From positions 83,849 to 147,848 of the forward strand of contig NZ_PIRQ01000007.1 of the NCBI RefSeq assembly GCF_003048535.1: 64,000 nucleotides of DNA, in the 5' to 3' direction. The position numbers were made by a program, and so were the translations under genes. Position 1 is the stretch's first letter, and each line of letters opens with the position of its first letter. Shown here piece by piece: positions 8,307 through 18,779 of the stretch. This stretch comes from Campylobacter concisus (GTDB taxonomy: Bacteria > Campylobacterota > Campylobacteria > Campylobacterales > Campylobacteraceae). The notes under the pieces are model-generated. The model saw only the letters and a program-made list of their open reading frames with translations. It had not been told where the DNA came from and ran no database searches.

Positions 8307-10133
8307 TTAATTATTCTCTAGTAAATTTTTGGTAATCTGCTCGGCACTTATACCAAGATATTTTTCAACCTCAGCAGTTGAACCATGTGGGATAAATTTA
8401 TCTTCATACTCAAAGCTAATGACGCTTATATTTGAGATTTTATTTTCTTGTAAAAATGCACTTACTATCTCACCAATACCGCCTTTTTTGGCACTATCGC
8501 TAAAGATGTACCATTTTTTAGTGCGCTTTGCAAGATCCAGTAAAAGCTCACTATCAAGCGGTTTTGCAAAGACAAGATCAACCAATATCACATCAAGCTT
8601 GCCAGTTAGTAAATTTCTGACCAAATTTGCTCTGCCAACGCCGTTGCCATAGCCTAAAAATACAATATCACTATTTGCATCAGCTAAAATTTCACCCTTG
8701 CCAAACTCAAGTGGCTGAGCTTCAAACTCATCTCTTAAGATAAACGCTCCGCGTGGATATCTAAATGCACTTACACCCTTGTAAGAGTAGGCAAATTCCA
8801 TAACATTTTTCATGCTCTCTTCGCACCTTGGAGCAAAAAGAACCATGTTTGGCACGGCATTTAAAAAACTGATATCAAAAGCACCCTGATGCGTTTCGCC
8901 GTCCTCGCCCACAATACCAGCCCTATCCATCGCAAAAGTGATGTTTAAATTTAAAATAGAAGCGTCATGAATGACTTGATCATAGGCCCTTTGCATAAAA
9001 GTTGAGTATATCGCGACAAATGGCTTAAAACCCTCTTTTGCCATAGCTGACATCGAGGTGACTGCATGCTGCTCGGCTATCGCTACGTCCCAAAAACGAT
9101 CTGGAAATTCTTGTATCAAAGCGTCCATGCCAGTGCCTGTTGGCATCGCGGCCGTTACGCCAACGATGTCGCTATGCTCTCTTGCCATCTTTAAAAGCTG
9201 CTCGCTAAAGATCGCCGTGGCTGACTTGTTTGACTGTCTTTTGATAAATTCGCCACTTTTTAGATCAAATGGCCCAACTCCGTGCCAATTTTCATAATAG
9301 CCCTCGGCAAATTCATACCCTTTGCCCTTTAGCGTCTGTACATGCACAATGACTGGTTTTTTCATACTTTTTGCCGTCTCGAATGTACTAAGAAGCGCGG
9401 CTAAATCGTGTCCATCAACTGGCCCAATGTACTCAAGCCCAAGCTCTTCAAAAAACATGCCAGGAGTGATGAGTCTAATGCCCTCTTCGATACGTCTAGC
9501 CATATATGCAGCCGAATCTGGCATATAGCTTAGAAATTTCTCAACTCTGCCCTTAAATTTTTGATAAAACTGTCCTGCCATCATCTGGCTTAGATACTTG
9601 CTAAGTGCACCTATTGGCTTGCTTATACTCATCTCGTTGTCGTTTAGGATGATGACGCAAGGATATTTTCTATCCCCTAGCTCATTTAGCGCCTCGTACG
9701 CCATGCCGCCACTTAGAGAGCCATCGCCTATGACAGCTACTGGGATACGATCTTCATTTTTAAGTTTTATCGCCTTTGCAGCACCAACTGCAAGCGATAT
9801 GGACGTCGAGCTATGCCCTGCTACAAAGTAGTCAAATTTACTTTCGCTTGGCTTTGTATAGCCGCTGATACCATTAAATTTTCTAAGCGTATCAAAGCTC
9901 TCCCAGCGTCCAGTTAGTAGCTTGTGTGCGTAGCTTTGGTGGCTTACATCGAAGATAAATGGATCTTTTGTCACATCAAAAATTTTATGCATTGCTACAA
10001 TGATCTCAACTGCACCGATATTTGAGCTAAGATGACCGCCATTTTTGCTAACAGTGGCTAAAATTTTATCTCTGATGTCATGACAAAGTGCGTTTAGTTC
10101 ATCAACATCTAAACTTTTAACGTCTTTATTCAT
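8307..10133 (-). CDS. dxs: 1-deoxy-D-xylulose-5-phosphate synthase
   Basis: A 608-residue thiamine-diphosphate enzyme condensing pyruvate and glyceraldehyde-3-phosphate, the first step of the MEP isoprenoid pathway. It has the N-terminal GHLSSNIGAVE block, the ThDP-binding GDGSLSGGMAYEALN motif, the central transketolase-like pyrimidine-binding part with GVTAAMPTGTG and GEDGETHQG, and a C-terminal transketolase domain. Length is typical. It overlaps the end of fliH by 8 bases; this coupling of dxs to the fliF-G-H block is also found in C. jejuni. Confidence 0.96.
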   Translation of the reverse strand: MNKDVKSLDVDELNALCHDIRDKILATVSKNGGHLSSNIGAVEIIVAMHKIFDVTKDPFIFDVSHQSYAHKLLTGRWESFDTLRKFNGISGYTKPSESKFDYFVAGHSSTSISLAVGAAKAIKLKNEDRIPVAVIGDGSLSGGMAYEALNELGDRKYPCVIILNDNEMSISKPIGALSKYLSQMMAGQFYQKFKGRVEKFLSYMPDSAAYMARRIEEGIRLITPGMFFEELGLEYIGPVDGHDLAALLSTFETAKSMKKPVIVHVQTLKGKGYEFAEGYYENWHGVGPFDLKSGEFIKRQSNKSATAIFSEQLLKMAREHSDIVGVTAAMPTGTGMDALIQEFPDRFWDVAIAEQHAVTSMSAMAKEGFKPFVAIYSTFMQRAYDQVIHDASILNLNITFAMDRAGIVGEDGETHQGAFDISFLNAVPNMVLFAPRCEESMKNVMEFAYSYKGVSAFRYPRGAFILRDEFEAQPLEFGKGEILADANSDIVFLGYGNGVGRANLVRNLLTGKLDVILVDLVFAKPLDSELLLDLAKRTKKWYIFSDSAKKGGIGEIVSAFLQENKISNISVISFEYEDKFIPHGSTAEVEKYLGISAEQITKNLLENN

Positions 10134-10989
10134 TATTTACCAGCATTTTTAGTTTTTCTAGCCTTGTTTGCATAGTCGCATCGATGTTTCCGCCCTCGCT
10201 TATGATCACCACGCCACCTTTACTTATGGCATCATCAGCGCTTATTTTGACGTGTTCATTCTTGCTAAATTGCTCTTTTATATATTTGCTATCTTCGGGA
10301 TTTACGCGAATTTCTATATTTTTAACATTACTTAGCTCTTTTATAAGCGAGCTTGCTAAATGATGAGCGATCTGATTTGAAGAGGTTGAAATTTCTTTAT
10401 CGATTACTTCTTTTGCGATTTTTATAGCAGTTTGCCCGAGCTCTTCTTCGATCTTCTTTAAAAACTCATCAAATTTAACGTACTGCTCATCTAACTTTGC
10501 AGCTGAAGTGCTAAATCTAGCCTCTAACTCATTTATCTTCGCTTCATTTGCTGCATTTGCTTGGGCGATACCCTCATTTTTACCATCTTCTTTTGCGCGA
10601 GAAATTTCAGCCTCAAGGCGTTTAGCAAATTCGCTCTCTTGATTTTCTATTTGCATTTGAAGTTTAATGATGTTGCTACTTAGCTCGTCTGTTTTTTTAA
10701 GCAATTCTTCAATAAAGCTTGACTCGCCTGCTTGCTGTATTTGTGGACTTTGAGCCTGAGAAGCAAAGTGGTTTTGTGGGCTTGCTTGTGTTTGGTGGCT
10801 AGCTTGAGGAACAAAATTTTCACCCTTTTGCCCAAAATTTTGCTCGCTTAGCTCTTCACTAAGATTATTTTCTTCTATCAATACAGGAGCACTATCTGCG
10901 GCTCGCTCTCCAACTCCAAGCACCTTAAATCTGTAATTTTCTATAAAGTGAGCCGGAGAAGTCTCACTGGTTATTACGCTGCTTTTCAT
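10126..10989 (-). CDS. fliH: Flagellar assembly protein FliH
   Basis: A 287-residue cytoplasmic regulator of the flagellar export ATPase FliI. The N-terminal ~110 residues are low complexity, rich in Gln, Ser and Ala, and probably disordered. A long coiled coil follows (roughly 110-190), rich in Glu and Lys with alanines. The C-terminal ~100 residues contain the conserved FliH/V-ATPase-E-like part (ELGQTAIKIAKEVIDKE ... SKGGVVIISEGGNIDATMQTRL). Its ATG overlaps the fliG stop codon (ATGA), so the two are translationally coupled. Confidence 0.9.
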   Translation of the reverse strand: MKSSVITSETSPAHFIENYRFKVLGVGERAADSAPVLIEENNLSEELSEQNFGQKGENFVPQASHQTQASPQNHFASQAQSPQIQQAGESSFIEELLKKTDELSSNIIKLQMQIENQESEFAKRLEAEISRAKEDGKNEGIAQANAANEAKINELEARFSTSAAKLDEQYVKFDEFLKKIEEELGQTAIKIAKEVIDKEISTSSNQIAHHLASSLIKELSNVKNIEIRVNPEDSKYIKEQFSKNEHVKISADDAISKGGVVIISEGGNIDATMQTRLEKLKMLVNNE

Positions 10990-12017
10990 TCTATCATCTC
11001 ATCTGCTTCGCCGACTTGGAATACACCTTGATCAGCTAGAGTTTGCACTGTCTCTACTATGCGTCTTTGAGCCTCTTCAACATCTTTTACACGCACCGCA
11101 CCAAGATATTGCATCTCCTCTTTAAAGGCTTCTGCTGCACGCTGAGACATATTTGATAAAAATTTATCCTTTATACCATCGCTTGAGCCTTTAAATGCGA
11201 CCATAAGGTCTTTTTTATCAACATTTTTAAGAATTTCTCTAATCGCAGTTGCGTTAAGATTGATAATATCTTCAAAGGTAAACATAAGCTCTTTAATCGT
11301 TGTTGCAAGTTTATCATCGCTTTGTTCGATGCGTTCGATCGTGCTTTTGCTGGCTTTTTGCCCAAGCCTATTAAGCACTTCTGCCACAGCTCTTGGACCG
11401 CCAACCTCGACTTTGTATGATGTAAGACTTTCAAGCTTGCCCTCAAGTACAGTTGAAACACGCTTAATTACCGATGGGCTAATATCACCAAGATTTGCCA
11501 TTCTAATAACGACTTCGCTTCTTAGCTCATCTGAGAAAAAGCTAAGCGTTTCAGCAGCGCTCGTTGAGTCCATGTGAGCTAGTATTAGCGCGATGGTTTG
11601 AGGGTGCTCTTTTATGATAAAGTCTGCAAGCTGTTGTGGTTTTATCTTATCAAGATAGCCAAAGCTTTTTGAGTTTTCCATGCTTTTTGCAAGCTTGTCT
11701 AAAATTTTCTGAGCAGCCTCTGGACCAAATGTGCGGTAAAGAATTTCTTTTGCGTACTCTAAACCACCACTTCTCATATATTGATTTGACTGCATTAATG
11801 CGTAAAATTCTTCTAGCACGGCACTTGCAACTTGTTTGTCTATGTTTTTTGCGGTTGCGATATAGCCTGAAATTTCAGTGATGACATCAACATCCATGTG
11901 AGAAAATATAAGAGCAGTTGCCTCTTCGCCAAGCTGAATCAGCAAAATAGCAATCTTTTCAGGCATCGATAGATCATCATAAATCATTTTTTGCTTGTCA
12001 TTTAGCTTTATTGACAT
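10986..12017 (-). CDS. fliG: Flagellar motor switch protein FliG
   Basis: About 343 residues: the rotor protein that links the MS ring to the C-ring and takes torque from the stator. It shows the N-terminal SMPEKIAILLIQLGEE, the middle domain with the EHPQTIALILAHM motif, and the C-terminal torque helix region with MFTFEDIINL and charged residues. The start is the ATG at 12017, which overlaps the fliF stop codon as TGATG; an upstream in-frame TTG is less likely. It is placed between fliF and fliH, the usual order. Confidence 0.96.
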   Translation of the reverse strand: MSIKLNDKQKMIYDDLSMPEKIAILLIQLGEEATALIFSHMDVDVITEISGYIATAKNIDKQVASAVLEEFYALMQSNQYMRSGGLEYAKEILYRTFGPEAAQKILDKLAKSMENSKSFGYLDKIKPQQLADFIIKEHPQTIALILAHMDSTSAAETLSFFSDELRSEVVIRMANLGDISPSVIKRVSTVLEGKLESLTSYKVEVGGPRAVAEVLNRLGQKASKSTIERIEQSDDKLATTIKELMFTFEDIINLNATAIREILKNVDKKDLMVAFKGSSDGIKDKFLSNMSQRAAEAFKEEMQYLGAVRVKDVEEAQRRIVETVQTLADQGVFQVGEADEMIE

Positions 12018-13714
12018 CAAATTTCCTTACGCATATTAAAGTCGCTGTCATTTTTTACCATATCTTGAAGTAGCATTGCTATCTCTTCATTTCTCTCTGT
12101 GATGACCGCTCTCATTTTCTCAAGTAAAACATCGTATTTTAGTTCATCTTCATTAAACTCGCCACTAAGTCCTAGTTGCTCTTCGACCTTTTTGCGAGCA
12201 GCTTTAAATTTCTCAAGCGTATCTTCAGCATCTACCTCAATATCTTCAAGACCATCTTGAACTTGCTCCTCTTCTTCTTTTGTCTCTTCAAGCATCTTTT
12301 GCATAAATGGCACAATGACTTTTTTGTAGAAGATGTAGAGCAACAATGCTGCAAAAATATATTTTAGTAGCGGCATAAATGGCACTACATAGTTATTCAC
12401 AAAGCCATCCATCTTCTCGCTAGTGCTTATATCTTTGCCGGTTTTAAACTCAAAGTTATCCAAGCTTACTTCATCGCCTCTATTTTGGTTATAGCCGATT
12501 GATTGTTTGATTAAATTTGTGATTGATTCTCTTTGCTCTTTAGAAAGTGGAGTAAATTCTACCTCACCAGTTGGCTTGCCGTCACTATCTTTTTTACTTT
12601 GATAAAGTCCGTCTATAACGACAGCTGCACTCACTCTATTTATGCTAGCAAACTGTCCTTTAATGCTTGTTACTTTCTTTGAAATTTCATAGTTTGTCTG
12701 CTGTGAGCTTTTGTTGTACTGCTCTTTTAAAGTGCTGTCATCTAGCCCTTGAACAGGGCCTATGTTGCTAACCGCACCTGGTACGCCGCCCACTTCATTT
12801 GGAGCTGAGCCTTGGCGCTTTTCTTCGATATTGCTCTCACTTCTAACGACGTTATTTGGGTCATAAACTTCACTTTTTGTATCTTTTTTGTCAAAGTCAA
12901 AGTCGATATTTACCTTTGCTACGACCTTGTCCGCACCGCCCACGATAGGAGCTAGCACATTTACGATCTTTTGCTCGTAATTATTTTCAAACTCGCGCTT
13001 ATAGCGGATCTGCTGAGCTATAGCATCACTATCAAACTCACCATCTTCATCGCCAAGTGCGACGCCGTCTTGATTTACGATCTTTACATTTTCTGTGCTC
13101 AAGTTTGTAACAGAGGCAGCGACAAGATTTTTAATACCAAAAATTTGTTTCGCATTTAGGCTAACGCCTGGCTTTAGCTCAACCACGATAGAAGCTGTTG
13201 GAAGTGCTTGTCTTTCAGTGAAAACACTCTCTTTTGGAATGGCTATTCTTACGGTTGCTTTTTGGATAGATGAGAGGCTCTCGATCGTTCTGGCTAGTTC
13301 GCCCTCAAGCGCTCTTTGAAATTTTACTCTCTGCTCGGCATCAGTCGCACCAAATTCTTGCTTATCAAAAATTTCAAAGCCGATTTTGCTCTCTTTTGGT
13401 ATTCCAAGCGTTGCAACAGCGATACGCTCTTTATAGACATCGCTCGTTGGCACAAGAATAGTACCTTCGTTTGCTAATTTATATTTAATGCCATCTTTGT
13501 TTAGCTGATCAAGTATTAAGGCAGAATCGTTTGGACTAATGTTTTCAAAAAGGACGCTGTAGCCTGCAAAATTTTCATTTTTGCTTTTATAAAGTGTTAA
13601 AAATACCAAAAATGCCACGACCAAGACGATCGAGCTAGCTGCAACGATTTTTTGCTTTAATGAAAGCTTTTGATAAATTTGACTTATTTGATGAAGTAAT
13701 GCTTTAAAATCCAT
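12017..13714 (-). CDS. fliF: Flagellar MS-ring protein FliF
   Basis: A 565-residue inner-membrane protein forming the flagellar MS ring. A first membrane helix lies at about residues 24-42 and a second near residues 440-460. Between them are the ring-building domains with conserved ANEGTILVPTSDVYKERI, KFQRALEGELARTI and ASIVVELKPG. The cytoplasmic tail binds FliG. Length is normal. It follows hisC after 4 bases, so the motor genes are transcribed together with amino acid genes. Confidence 0.96.
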   Translation of the reverse strand: MDFKALLHQISQIYQKLSLKQKIVAASSIVLVVAFLVFLTLYKSKNENFAGYSVLFENISPNDSALILDQLNKDGIKYKLANEGTILVPTSDVYKERIAVATLGIPKESKIGFEIFDKQEFGATDAEQRVKFQRALEGELARTIESLSSIQKATVRIAIPKESVFTERQALPTASIVVELKPGVSLNAKQIFGIKNLVAASVTNLSTENVKIVNQDGVALGDEDGEFDSDAIAQQIRYKREFENNYEQKIVNVLAPIVGGADKVVAKVNIDFDFDKKDTKSEVYDPNNVVRSESNIEEKRQGSAPNEVGGVPGAVSNIGPVQGLDDSTLKEQYNKSSQQTNYEISKKVTSIKGQFASINRVSAAVVIDGLYQSKKDSDGKPTGEVEFTPLSKEQRESITNLIKQSIGYNQNRGDEVSLDNFEFKTGKDISTSEKMDGFVNNYVVPFMPLLKYIFAALLLYIFYKKVIVPFMQKMLEETKEEEEQVQDGLEDIEVDAEDTLEKFKAARKKVEEQLGLSGEFNEDELKYDVLLEKMRAVITERNEEIAMLLQDMVKNDSDFNMRKEI

Positions 13715-13718
13715 ATTC

Positions 13719-14816
13719 CTACTTTAAAATTTGCTTTAATTCTTCAAAAACTCTATCATTTTGCCAGCTAAGGCCGATGGTGATTCTCACCGCATTTAAG
13801 GCGTAGCTTTTTAGATCTCGCAAAATTATACCCTTTTTTAGCATCTTTTCGCATATCTGGCTTGATTTTGGCTCGTTAAATTTAAAAGTTATGAAATTCG
13901 TATAGCTTGGGATAAATTCTATGCCATTTTGCTTTGCAAATTCTTCATATCTCTTCATTTGCTCGAAGTTATTTTGCATGGCTTGCTGCACAAACTCATC
14001 ATCCCCAAGTGCTACTATCGCAGCTCTTAAGCTTGGAGTTGTGATGTTAAACGGAGCTCTTAGTTTTGAAAGAGCGCCTATAATCTCTTCATTTGCTACG
14101 CCGTATCCCACGCGCATACCACCAAGTGCGTAGGCCTTTGAGAAAGTGCCAAGATAGATGGCATTTTTAAATTTCACCACCTCGCTTGGCTTTATCTCTT
14201 TTTTACTATCTTTAAATTTTGCAAATTCGTTGTAAGCACAATCAAGCACAACAAGCGTATTTTCATCAACGCTTGTTATAAATTTAAAAACCTCATCCGC
14301 GTCCAAACACTCGCCTAATGGGTTATTCGGCAAGCAAAGAAAGATGACAGAAATTTCATCTTTATGCGCATTATAAATTTCTAAAAACTCGTTCAAATTA
14401 TGCTCCACACTCTTTGTGCGGTAAATTTTAGCTCCAGTTTGTTTTGCATAAATTTCATACATCGCAAATGTCACGCCAGCCATCAAAACGCCACTTTGCT
14501 TGTTTGCCTTTGCGTGAAGCGCGTATTCTATGATCTGGTCACTTCCAGAGCCAATGATTAGATTTTTGCTAGTTACGCCAAATTTCTTAGCCAGTCCTTC
14601 TTTTAGCTCAAAGTAGCTATCGTCTGGATAGAGATGCGCTTTTTTAGCGACCTCTTTTAGAGCCTCTTCTACGCGTTTGCTCGTGCCAAAAGGGTTTTCG
14701 TTGCTAGCTAGCTTTATCACATCTTTTGCCTCGATGCCAAACTCTCTAACTACAAGCTCTATCGGCTTTCCAGCCTCGTAATTAACTAAATCATCTAAAA
14801 AATCATTAAACTTCAT
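13719..14816 (-). CDS. hisC: Histidinol-phosphate aminotransferase
   Basis: A 365-residue class I/II PLP aminotransferase that transfers an amino group to imidazole acetol phosphate in histidine synthesis. HisC features include [10 protein letters not shown] near the start, [10 protein letters not shown], the [11 protein letters not shown] substrate block, and the PLP lysine in [17 protein letters not shown]. HisC homologues next to pheA may also act on aromatic keto acids; C. jejuni has the same hisC-pheA pairing. Its start coincides with the pheA stop, so expression is coupled. Confidence 0.92.
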   Translation of the reverse strand: MKFNDFLDDLVNYEAGKPIELVVREFGIEAKDVIKLASNENPFGTSKRVEEALKEVAKKAHLYPDDSYFELKEGLAKKFGVTSKNLIIGSGSDQIIEYALHAKANKQSGVLMAGVTFAMYEIYAKQTGAKIYRTKSVEHNLNEFLEIYNAHKDEISVIFLCLPNNPLGECLDADEVFKFITSVDENTLVVLDCAYNEFAKFKDSKKEIKPSEVVKFKNAIYLGTFSKAYALGGMRVGYGVANEEIIGALSKLRAPFNITTPSLRAAIVALGDDEFVQQAMQNNFEQMKRYEEFAKQNGIEFIPSYTNFITFKFNEPKSSQICEKMLKKGIILRDLKSYALNAVRITIGLSWQNDRVFEELKQILK

Positions 14817-15895
14817 TACTCTTCTCCGTTTAAATAACTCCCTAACCAGCTTATCTCAGCACCGCTCTCTTTTGCTAATTCAAAGGCATTTTGTACCTTC
14901 TCATCGTCGATATGCCCTTCAAAATCAAGATAAAACATTGATTTAAACTCGCGTTGTTTTATAGGGCGTGACTCAAGTTTTGTGATATTGATATTTTCAT
15001 TTTTAAAGATAGAAAGCAGATCAGCAAGGCGTCCTGGACTGTGGTCAGTCTTTGCAAGGATTGAAGTTTTTGAGTTCTCAACTCTTGCATTTTTAAAATC
15101 GCTTAAAATCAAAAATCTCGTTCTATTTGCCATATTGTCTTCAATCGTCTCATAAACTATCGGCACATTATAAATCTTAGCTGCGATCTTTGAGCAAATG
15201 GCGGCTGAATTTCTATCCATTGATGCCATATATGCAGCTGCTGCGGTTGATTTTGCTGGAACAAATTCAATTTCGTTTAGCATATGATCTTCTAAAAATT
15301 TACGGCATTGATTATACCCTTGCGGATGTGAATAAATTCGCTTTATCTCTTTTAAATTTTCATTTATGCTAACAAAGCTATGATGGATATCCACATAAAG
15401 CTCAGCAACTATTTTTATATCACTAAATTTACTCAAACAATCAAGCGTAGCGCCAACAGCGCCTTCGGTATTGTTTTCAATAGGCACAACGCCGTATTTT
15501 GCCTCTTTTTGAGCTAATTTTGTAAAAACTGCCTCGATGGTCGCAAGTGGTAAATATGAACTCATCGCACCAAATCTACTCTGAGCCGCCTGATGCGTGT
15601 AAGTGCCTTCAGGCCCTAGATATACGATCTTTTGAGGCATTTCTAAATTCCTACTCACAGCAAAAATTTCAAGATAAATGGCCTCGATCGCAGCTTTATT
15701 TAAAGCCTTATCTTTACTAAGGCTAGTTAAGCGGTTTATGATAGCTCGCTCTCGCTCAGGACGATATATAGGCGTTCCGCTAGTTTGTTTTAGCTTGCCG
15801 ATTTGCTCAACTAAAATCATCCTTTCATTTAGTTTATTTAAGATGAGATCATCGATCGCATCGATCTCTTTTCTAAGCTCATTTAGCTCTTGCAT
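14816..15895 (-). CDS. pheA: Bifunctional chorismate mutase/prephenate dehydratase (P-protein)
   Basis: Makes phenylpyruvate from chorismate. Residues 1-90 are an AroQ-type chorismate mutase ([19 protein letters not shown]), 90-270 the prephenate dehydratase ([35 protein letters not shown]), and ~275-355 an ACT domain that should bind phenylalanine ([20 protein letters not shown]). I choose the ATG at 15895, where the chorismate mutase begins; the frame extends 18 codons further into lysA with no family similarity. The start overlaps the lysA end by 17 bases. Confidence 0.93.
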   Translation of the reverse strand: MQELNELRKEIDAIDDLILNKLNERMILVEQIGKLKQTSGTPIYRPERERAIINRLTSLSKDKALNKAAIEAIYLEIFAVSRNLEMPQKIVYLGPEGTYTHQAAQSRFGAMSSYLPLATIEAVFTKLAQKEAKYGVVPIENNTEGAVGATLDCLSKFSDIKIVAELYVDIHHSFVSINENLKEIKRIYSHPQGYNQCRKFLEDHMLNEIEFVPAKSTAAAAYMASMDRNSAAICSKIAAKIYNVPIVYETIEDNMANRTRFLILSDFKNARVENSKTSILAKTDHSPGRLADLLSIFKNENINITKLESRPIKQREFKSMFYLDFEGHIDDEKVQNAFELAKESGAEISWLGSYLNGEE

Positions 15896-17102
15896 CAGCG
15901 CTCTCCAAAAATTCTCTCTCAAGTGCCACGACATCTTCGAAGCTCTCACGTCTTCTTATCAGCCTATCTTTGCCATCAAGCACGCAAACTTCAGCGGCTC
16001 TGTTTCTTGTGTTGTAGTTTGAACTCATACTAAAACCGTAAGCTCCAGCACCTTTTACCACGATGATATCGCCACTATCGCACTCTGGCAGCTCTATATC
16101 TTTTGCTAAAAAGTCGCCACTTTCACAAACTGGACCAACCACATCGCATGGGCCTAAATTTTTATCTTTGCCACAAACAAAAATTTCATGGTGAGCACCA
16201 TAAAGGCTTGGTCTAATAAGATCATTCATCGCGCCATCAGTGATGACAAATCTCTTTTTGCCATTAAATTTTTCATATAAAACGCTTGCGACAAAGTAGC
16301 CAGCATTACCTACGATAAAGCGCCCTGGCTCGCAAACGATAGTTGCGTCTTGACCCTTTAGTGCGCCCAAAATTCCTTGTGCATAGTCATATAAATTTAT
16401 CTCTTTTTCATCGTTATAGATGATGCCAAGTCCGCCACCAACATCAAAAAATTTGATATCAATCTCAAGTGCTCTTAGCTCTCTTAAAAGCTCGCTAACG
16501 ATATTTGCAGCGTCTATTATCGGGCTTAGCGAAGTTAGTTGCGAGCCGATATGAAAATGTATACCAGTTGGTTCAAGAGAGTCTGAAGCTTTAGCGTGGA
16601 TGTACATTCTTTTGGCTATTTCAGCATCAACGCCAAATTTATTTTCATTTAGCCCTGTCGAGATATATGGGTGAGTTTTTGCATCAACACCTGGATTTAC
16701 TCTAATGCTAATTCTTGCCTTTAAGTTTAGCCCTTTTGCGATCTCCTCAAGCCTTAAAAGTTCAGCAAAACTCTCAACATTTATGAGTAAAATTTCATTT
16801 TTTAAAGCCTCTTTTAACTCTTCATCGCTCTTGCCAACACCGCTAAAAATGATCTGATATCTCTTTGCGCCTGCTAAAAGTGCTCTTTTTACTTCGCCGA
16901 TGCTAACACAGTCAAATCCGGCTCCAAGGTCGGCTAGAAATTTCAAAACACTTAGATTTGAGTTTGCTTTTACCGCATAACAAATGAGAGATTTTCTAGC
17001 AAAAAATGCATTCTTTAGTGCTTCATAGCGGTTTTTTATGTGGTTAAAATCATAAATGTAAAGTGGGGTTTTGTATCTACGTGCAAGCTCTTTAAAATCC
17101 AT
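15879..17102 (-). CDS. lysA: Diaminopimelate decarboxylase
   Basis: A 407-residue PLP enzyme for the last step of lysine synthesis. The fold III alanine-racemase-type barrel carries the PLP lysine K45 in CYAVKANSNL, the glycine loop DVGGGLGI, the phosphate-binding CEPGRFIVGNAG, and the catalytic cysteine in GPVCESGDFLA. C. jejuni has lysA at the same place. The enzyme also determines flow from meso-diaminopimelate between peptidoglycan and lysine. Confidence 0.96.
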   Translation of the reverse strand: MDFKELARRYKTPLYIYDFNHIKNRYEALKNAFFARKSLICYAVKANSNLSVLKFLADLGAGFDCVSIGEVKRALLAGAKRYQIIFSGVGKSDEELKEALKNEILLINVESFAELLRLEEIAKGLNLKARISIRVNPGVDAKTHPYISTGLNENKFGVDAEIAKRMYIHAKASDSLEPTGIHFHIGSQLTSLSPIIDAANIVSELLRELRALEIDIKFFDVGGGLGIIYNDEKEINLYDYAQGILGALKGQDATIVCEPGRFIVGNAGYFVASVLYEKFNGKKRFVITDGAMNDLIRPSLYGAHHEIFVCGKDKNLGPCDVVGPVCESGDFLAKDIELPECDSGDIIVVKGAGAYGFSMSSNYNTRNRAAEVCVLDGKDRLIRRRESFEDVVALEREFLESADARAK

Positions 17103-17157
17103 AAAATAGCCTTTATTAAAATGGCTTGATTTTACAAAAAGCTTGCCAAAATTTGGC

Positions 17158-18222
17158 TTAACGATGCGATTTTATGAGATAAATGGCGTATGCAAAAAGT
17201 AAAATAACTGGCAAAACTATGCCAATCTCTGGCAAGATCACAGAAGTTTGTGCAAATTTTGCAAGAATAAAGAGCAATCCCCAAACGACAAGAGTTATCA
17301 CAACAAAGATAAAAGTCGAAAGTGCAAGATTAAAAAATCTACCAGTTACAGGCAAATGATAGTAAAAAATGAGCAATAAAAATGGTGCAAAAAATGGAGC
17401 GATAGCAAGGTTGTAAAAAGCTGTTTTTGCGCTATCAAGGCCGATGCCTTCATTTTTAAATGTCTTTATAAAATTTATCGCATCTGGGATATTAAATTTT
17501 GAGTTTTCAACGCTAACAGCGCTTTCAATACTCTTTGGCTTAAAGCCTTTTAGTGCATCTAAGTTCTCGCTTTGTATTTTATTAAAACCAGCCTCACCAA
17601 GCTCTAAAATTTGAGGCAAAAGAGTTTGATTAGCATCTTTTAAAATCCACTCATTGTCTTTAAAATTAGCGTGATTTGCAAATGTAGTTGAGAGTAAATT
17701 TGTGCCATTTATCTCAAAAATTCTAACATCATTTGCTATTTGATTAACAGAATTTAGCTCCTTTATGTAGATAAATTTGCCTTCAAATTTTAAAAATGAA
17801 TCATTTGTGCTTTTTGAGAAAGCCGTATTTTTAGCGATACTTTTTTGATAGTCGTGCGCATAGGCAAATGGAGTAAAATTTAAGCCAACATAAAAAATAG
17901 TTACAAAAAGTGCAATAAAAAATGGTGGAAAAATTAAGCTATTTTTACTAATACCAAGCGCATAAAAACTGATTAGCTCATTTGATCTGACCATATTTAC
18001 ATGTAAAATTATTAGTGCAAAAATAAGCGAAAGTGGCAAAACATAACCAATAGCGCTAAGTGATGTAAGCCCAACATAAAGGAGCTGAAGGTTAGCAGAT
18101 GGTGGCAGATCTTTTAAATTTGTAAGTAGATCAATGCCTACATAAAATAGTTCAAGTGCTAAAAATACGACAAGAAAAGATTTTATATAGACCCAGCCAA
18201 CGTATCTGGCGTATAGTTTCAT
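17158..18222 (-). CDS. lptG: Lipopolysaccharide export permease LptG (YjgP/YjgQ family)
   Basis: A 354-residue inner-membrane subunit of the Lpt ABC exporter, which moves lipooligosaccharide to the outer membrane. There are three helices near the N-terminus (about 13-35, 50-75, 95-117), a periplasmic beta-jellyroll-like middle with FEGKFIYIKEL, and three C-terminal helices, the family layout. LptF and LptG are hard to tell apart by eye; LptG is chosen from the C. jejuni gene order (rplY-pth-lptG). The start overlaps the pth stop by 4 bases. Confidence 0.8.
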   Translation of the reverse strand: MKLYARYVGWVYIKSFLVVFLALELFYVGIDLLTNLKDLPPSANLQLLYVGLTSLSAIGYVLPLSLIFALIILHVNMVRSNELISFYALGISKNSLIFPPFFIALFVTIFYVGLNFTPFAYAHDYQKSIAKNTAFSKSTNDSFLKFEGKFIYIKELNSVNQIANDVRIFEINGTNLLSTTFANHANFKDNEWILKDANQTLLPQILELGEAGFNKIQSENLDALKGFKPKSIESAVSVENSKFNIPDAINFIKTFKNEGIGLDSAKTAFYNLAIAPFFAPFLLLIFYYHLPVTGRFFNLALSTFIFVVITLVVWGLLFILAKFAQTSVILPEIGIVLPVILLFAYAIYLIKSHR

Positions 18223-18767
18223 TTGATAAGACCTTTTTTTATCGTAAATTTTTGCGAAATTTCGTTGATGTCGCTCTTTAGTAGCTCACAAACTGCATTT
18301 TTTGTATAGGCTAAAATTTCATCTAAAGCCTTTTTCTCCTCATCACTAAACTCTCCAAGGACAAAATTTTTAGCATCACCAAGGTGCCCAATGCCAACAC
18401 GCACCCTTTCGTAGTCGTTGCCTATTAATCCATCAATCGATTTTATGCCGTTATGCCCACCACTACTGCCACCTTTTTTAAATTTAACCGCACCAAAACT
18501 AAGATCAAGATCATCGTGTATTACGATTATTCTATCTGGTTTATAAAAATCTTTGACCACTTTTACACTTTGTCCTGAGAGGTTCATAAAAGTTGTTGGT
18601 TTTAGCAAGATAATGTCATTGAATTTAAAAACTTCGCCTTGGAATTTGGCTGAGCTAACATCTTTGTAATTTGAGTCTTTTAGGAGATCTATAAGCATAA
18701 AGCCTATATTATGCCTAGTATTTTCATATTTGGAGCCAGGATTTCCTAGCCCCGTTATTAGTGTCAC
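18219..18767 (-). CDS. pth: Peptidyl-tRNA hydrolase
   Basis: A 182-residue enzyme that frees tRNA from stalled peptidyl-tRNA. Signature blocks are GLGNPGSKYENTRHNIGF with catalytic H19, KPTTFMNLSGQSV, IVIHDDLDLSFG and GGSSGGHNGIKSI. Length is standard. It follows rplY by 12 bases. Confidence 0.96.
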   Translation of the reverse strand: MTLITGLGNPGSKYENTRHNIGFMLIDLLKDSNYKDVSSAKFQGEVFKFNDIILLKPTTFMNLSGQSVKVVKDFYKPDRIIVIHDDLDLSFGAVKFKKGGSSGGHNGIKSIDGLIGNDYERVRVGIGHLGDAKNFVLGEFSDEEKKALDEILAYTKNAVCELLKSDINEISQKFTIKKGLIK

Positions 18768-18779
18768 AAAAGCCCTTTT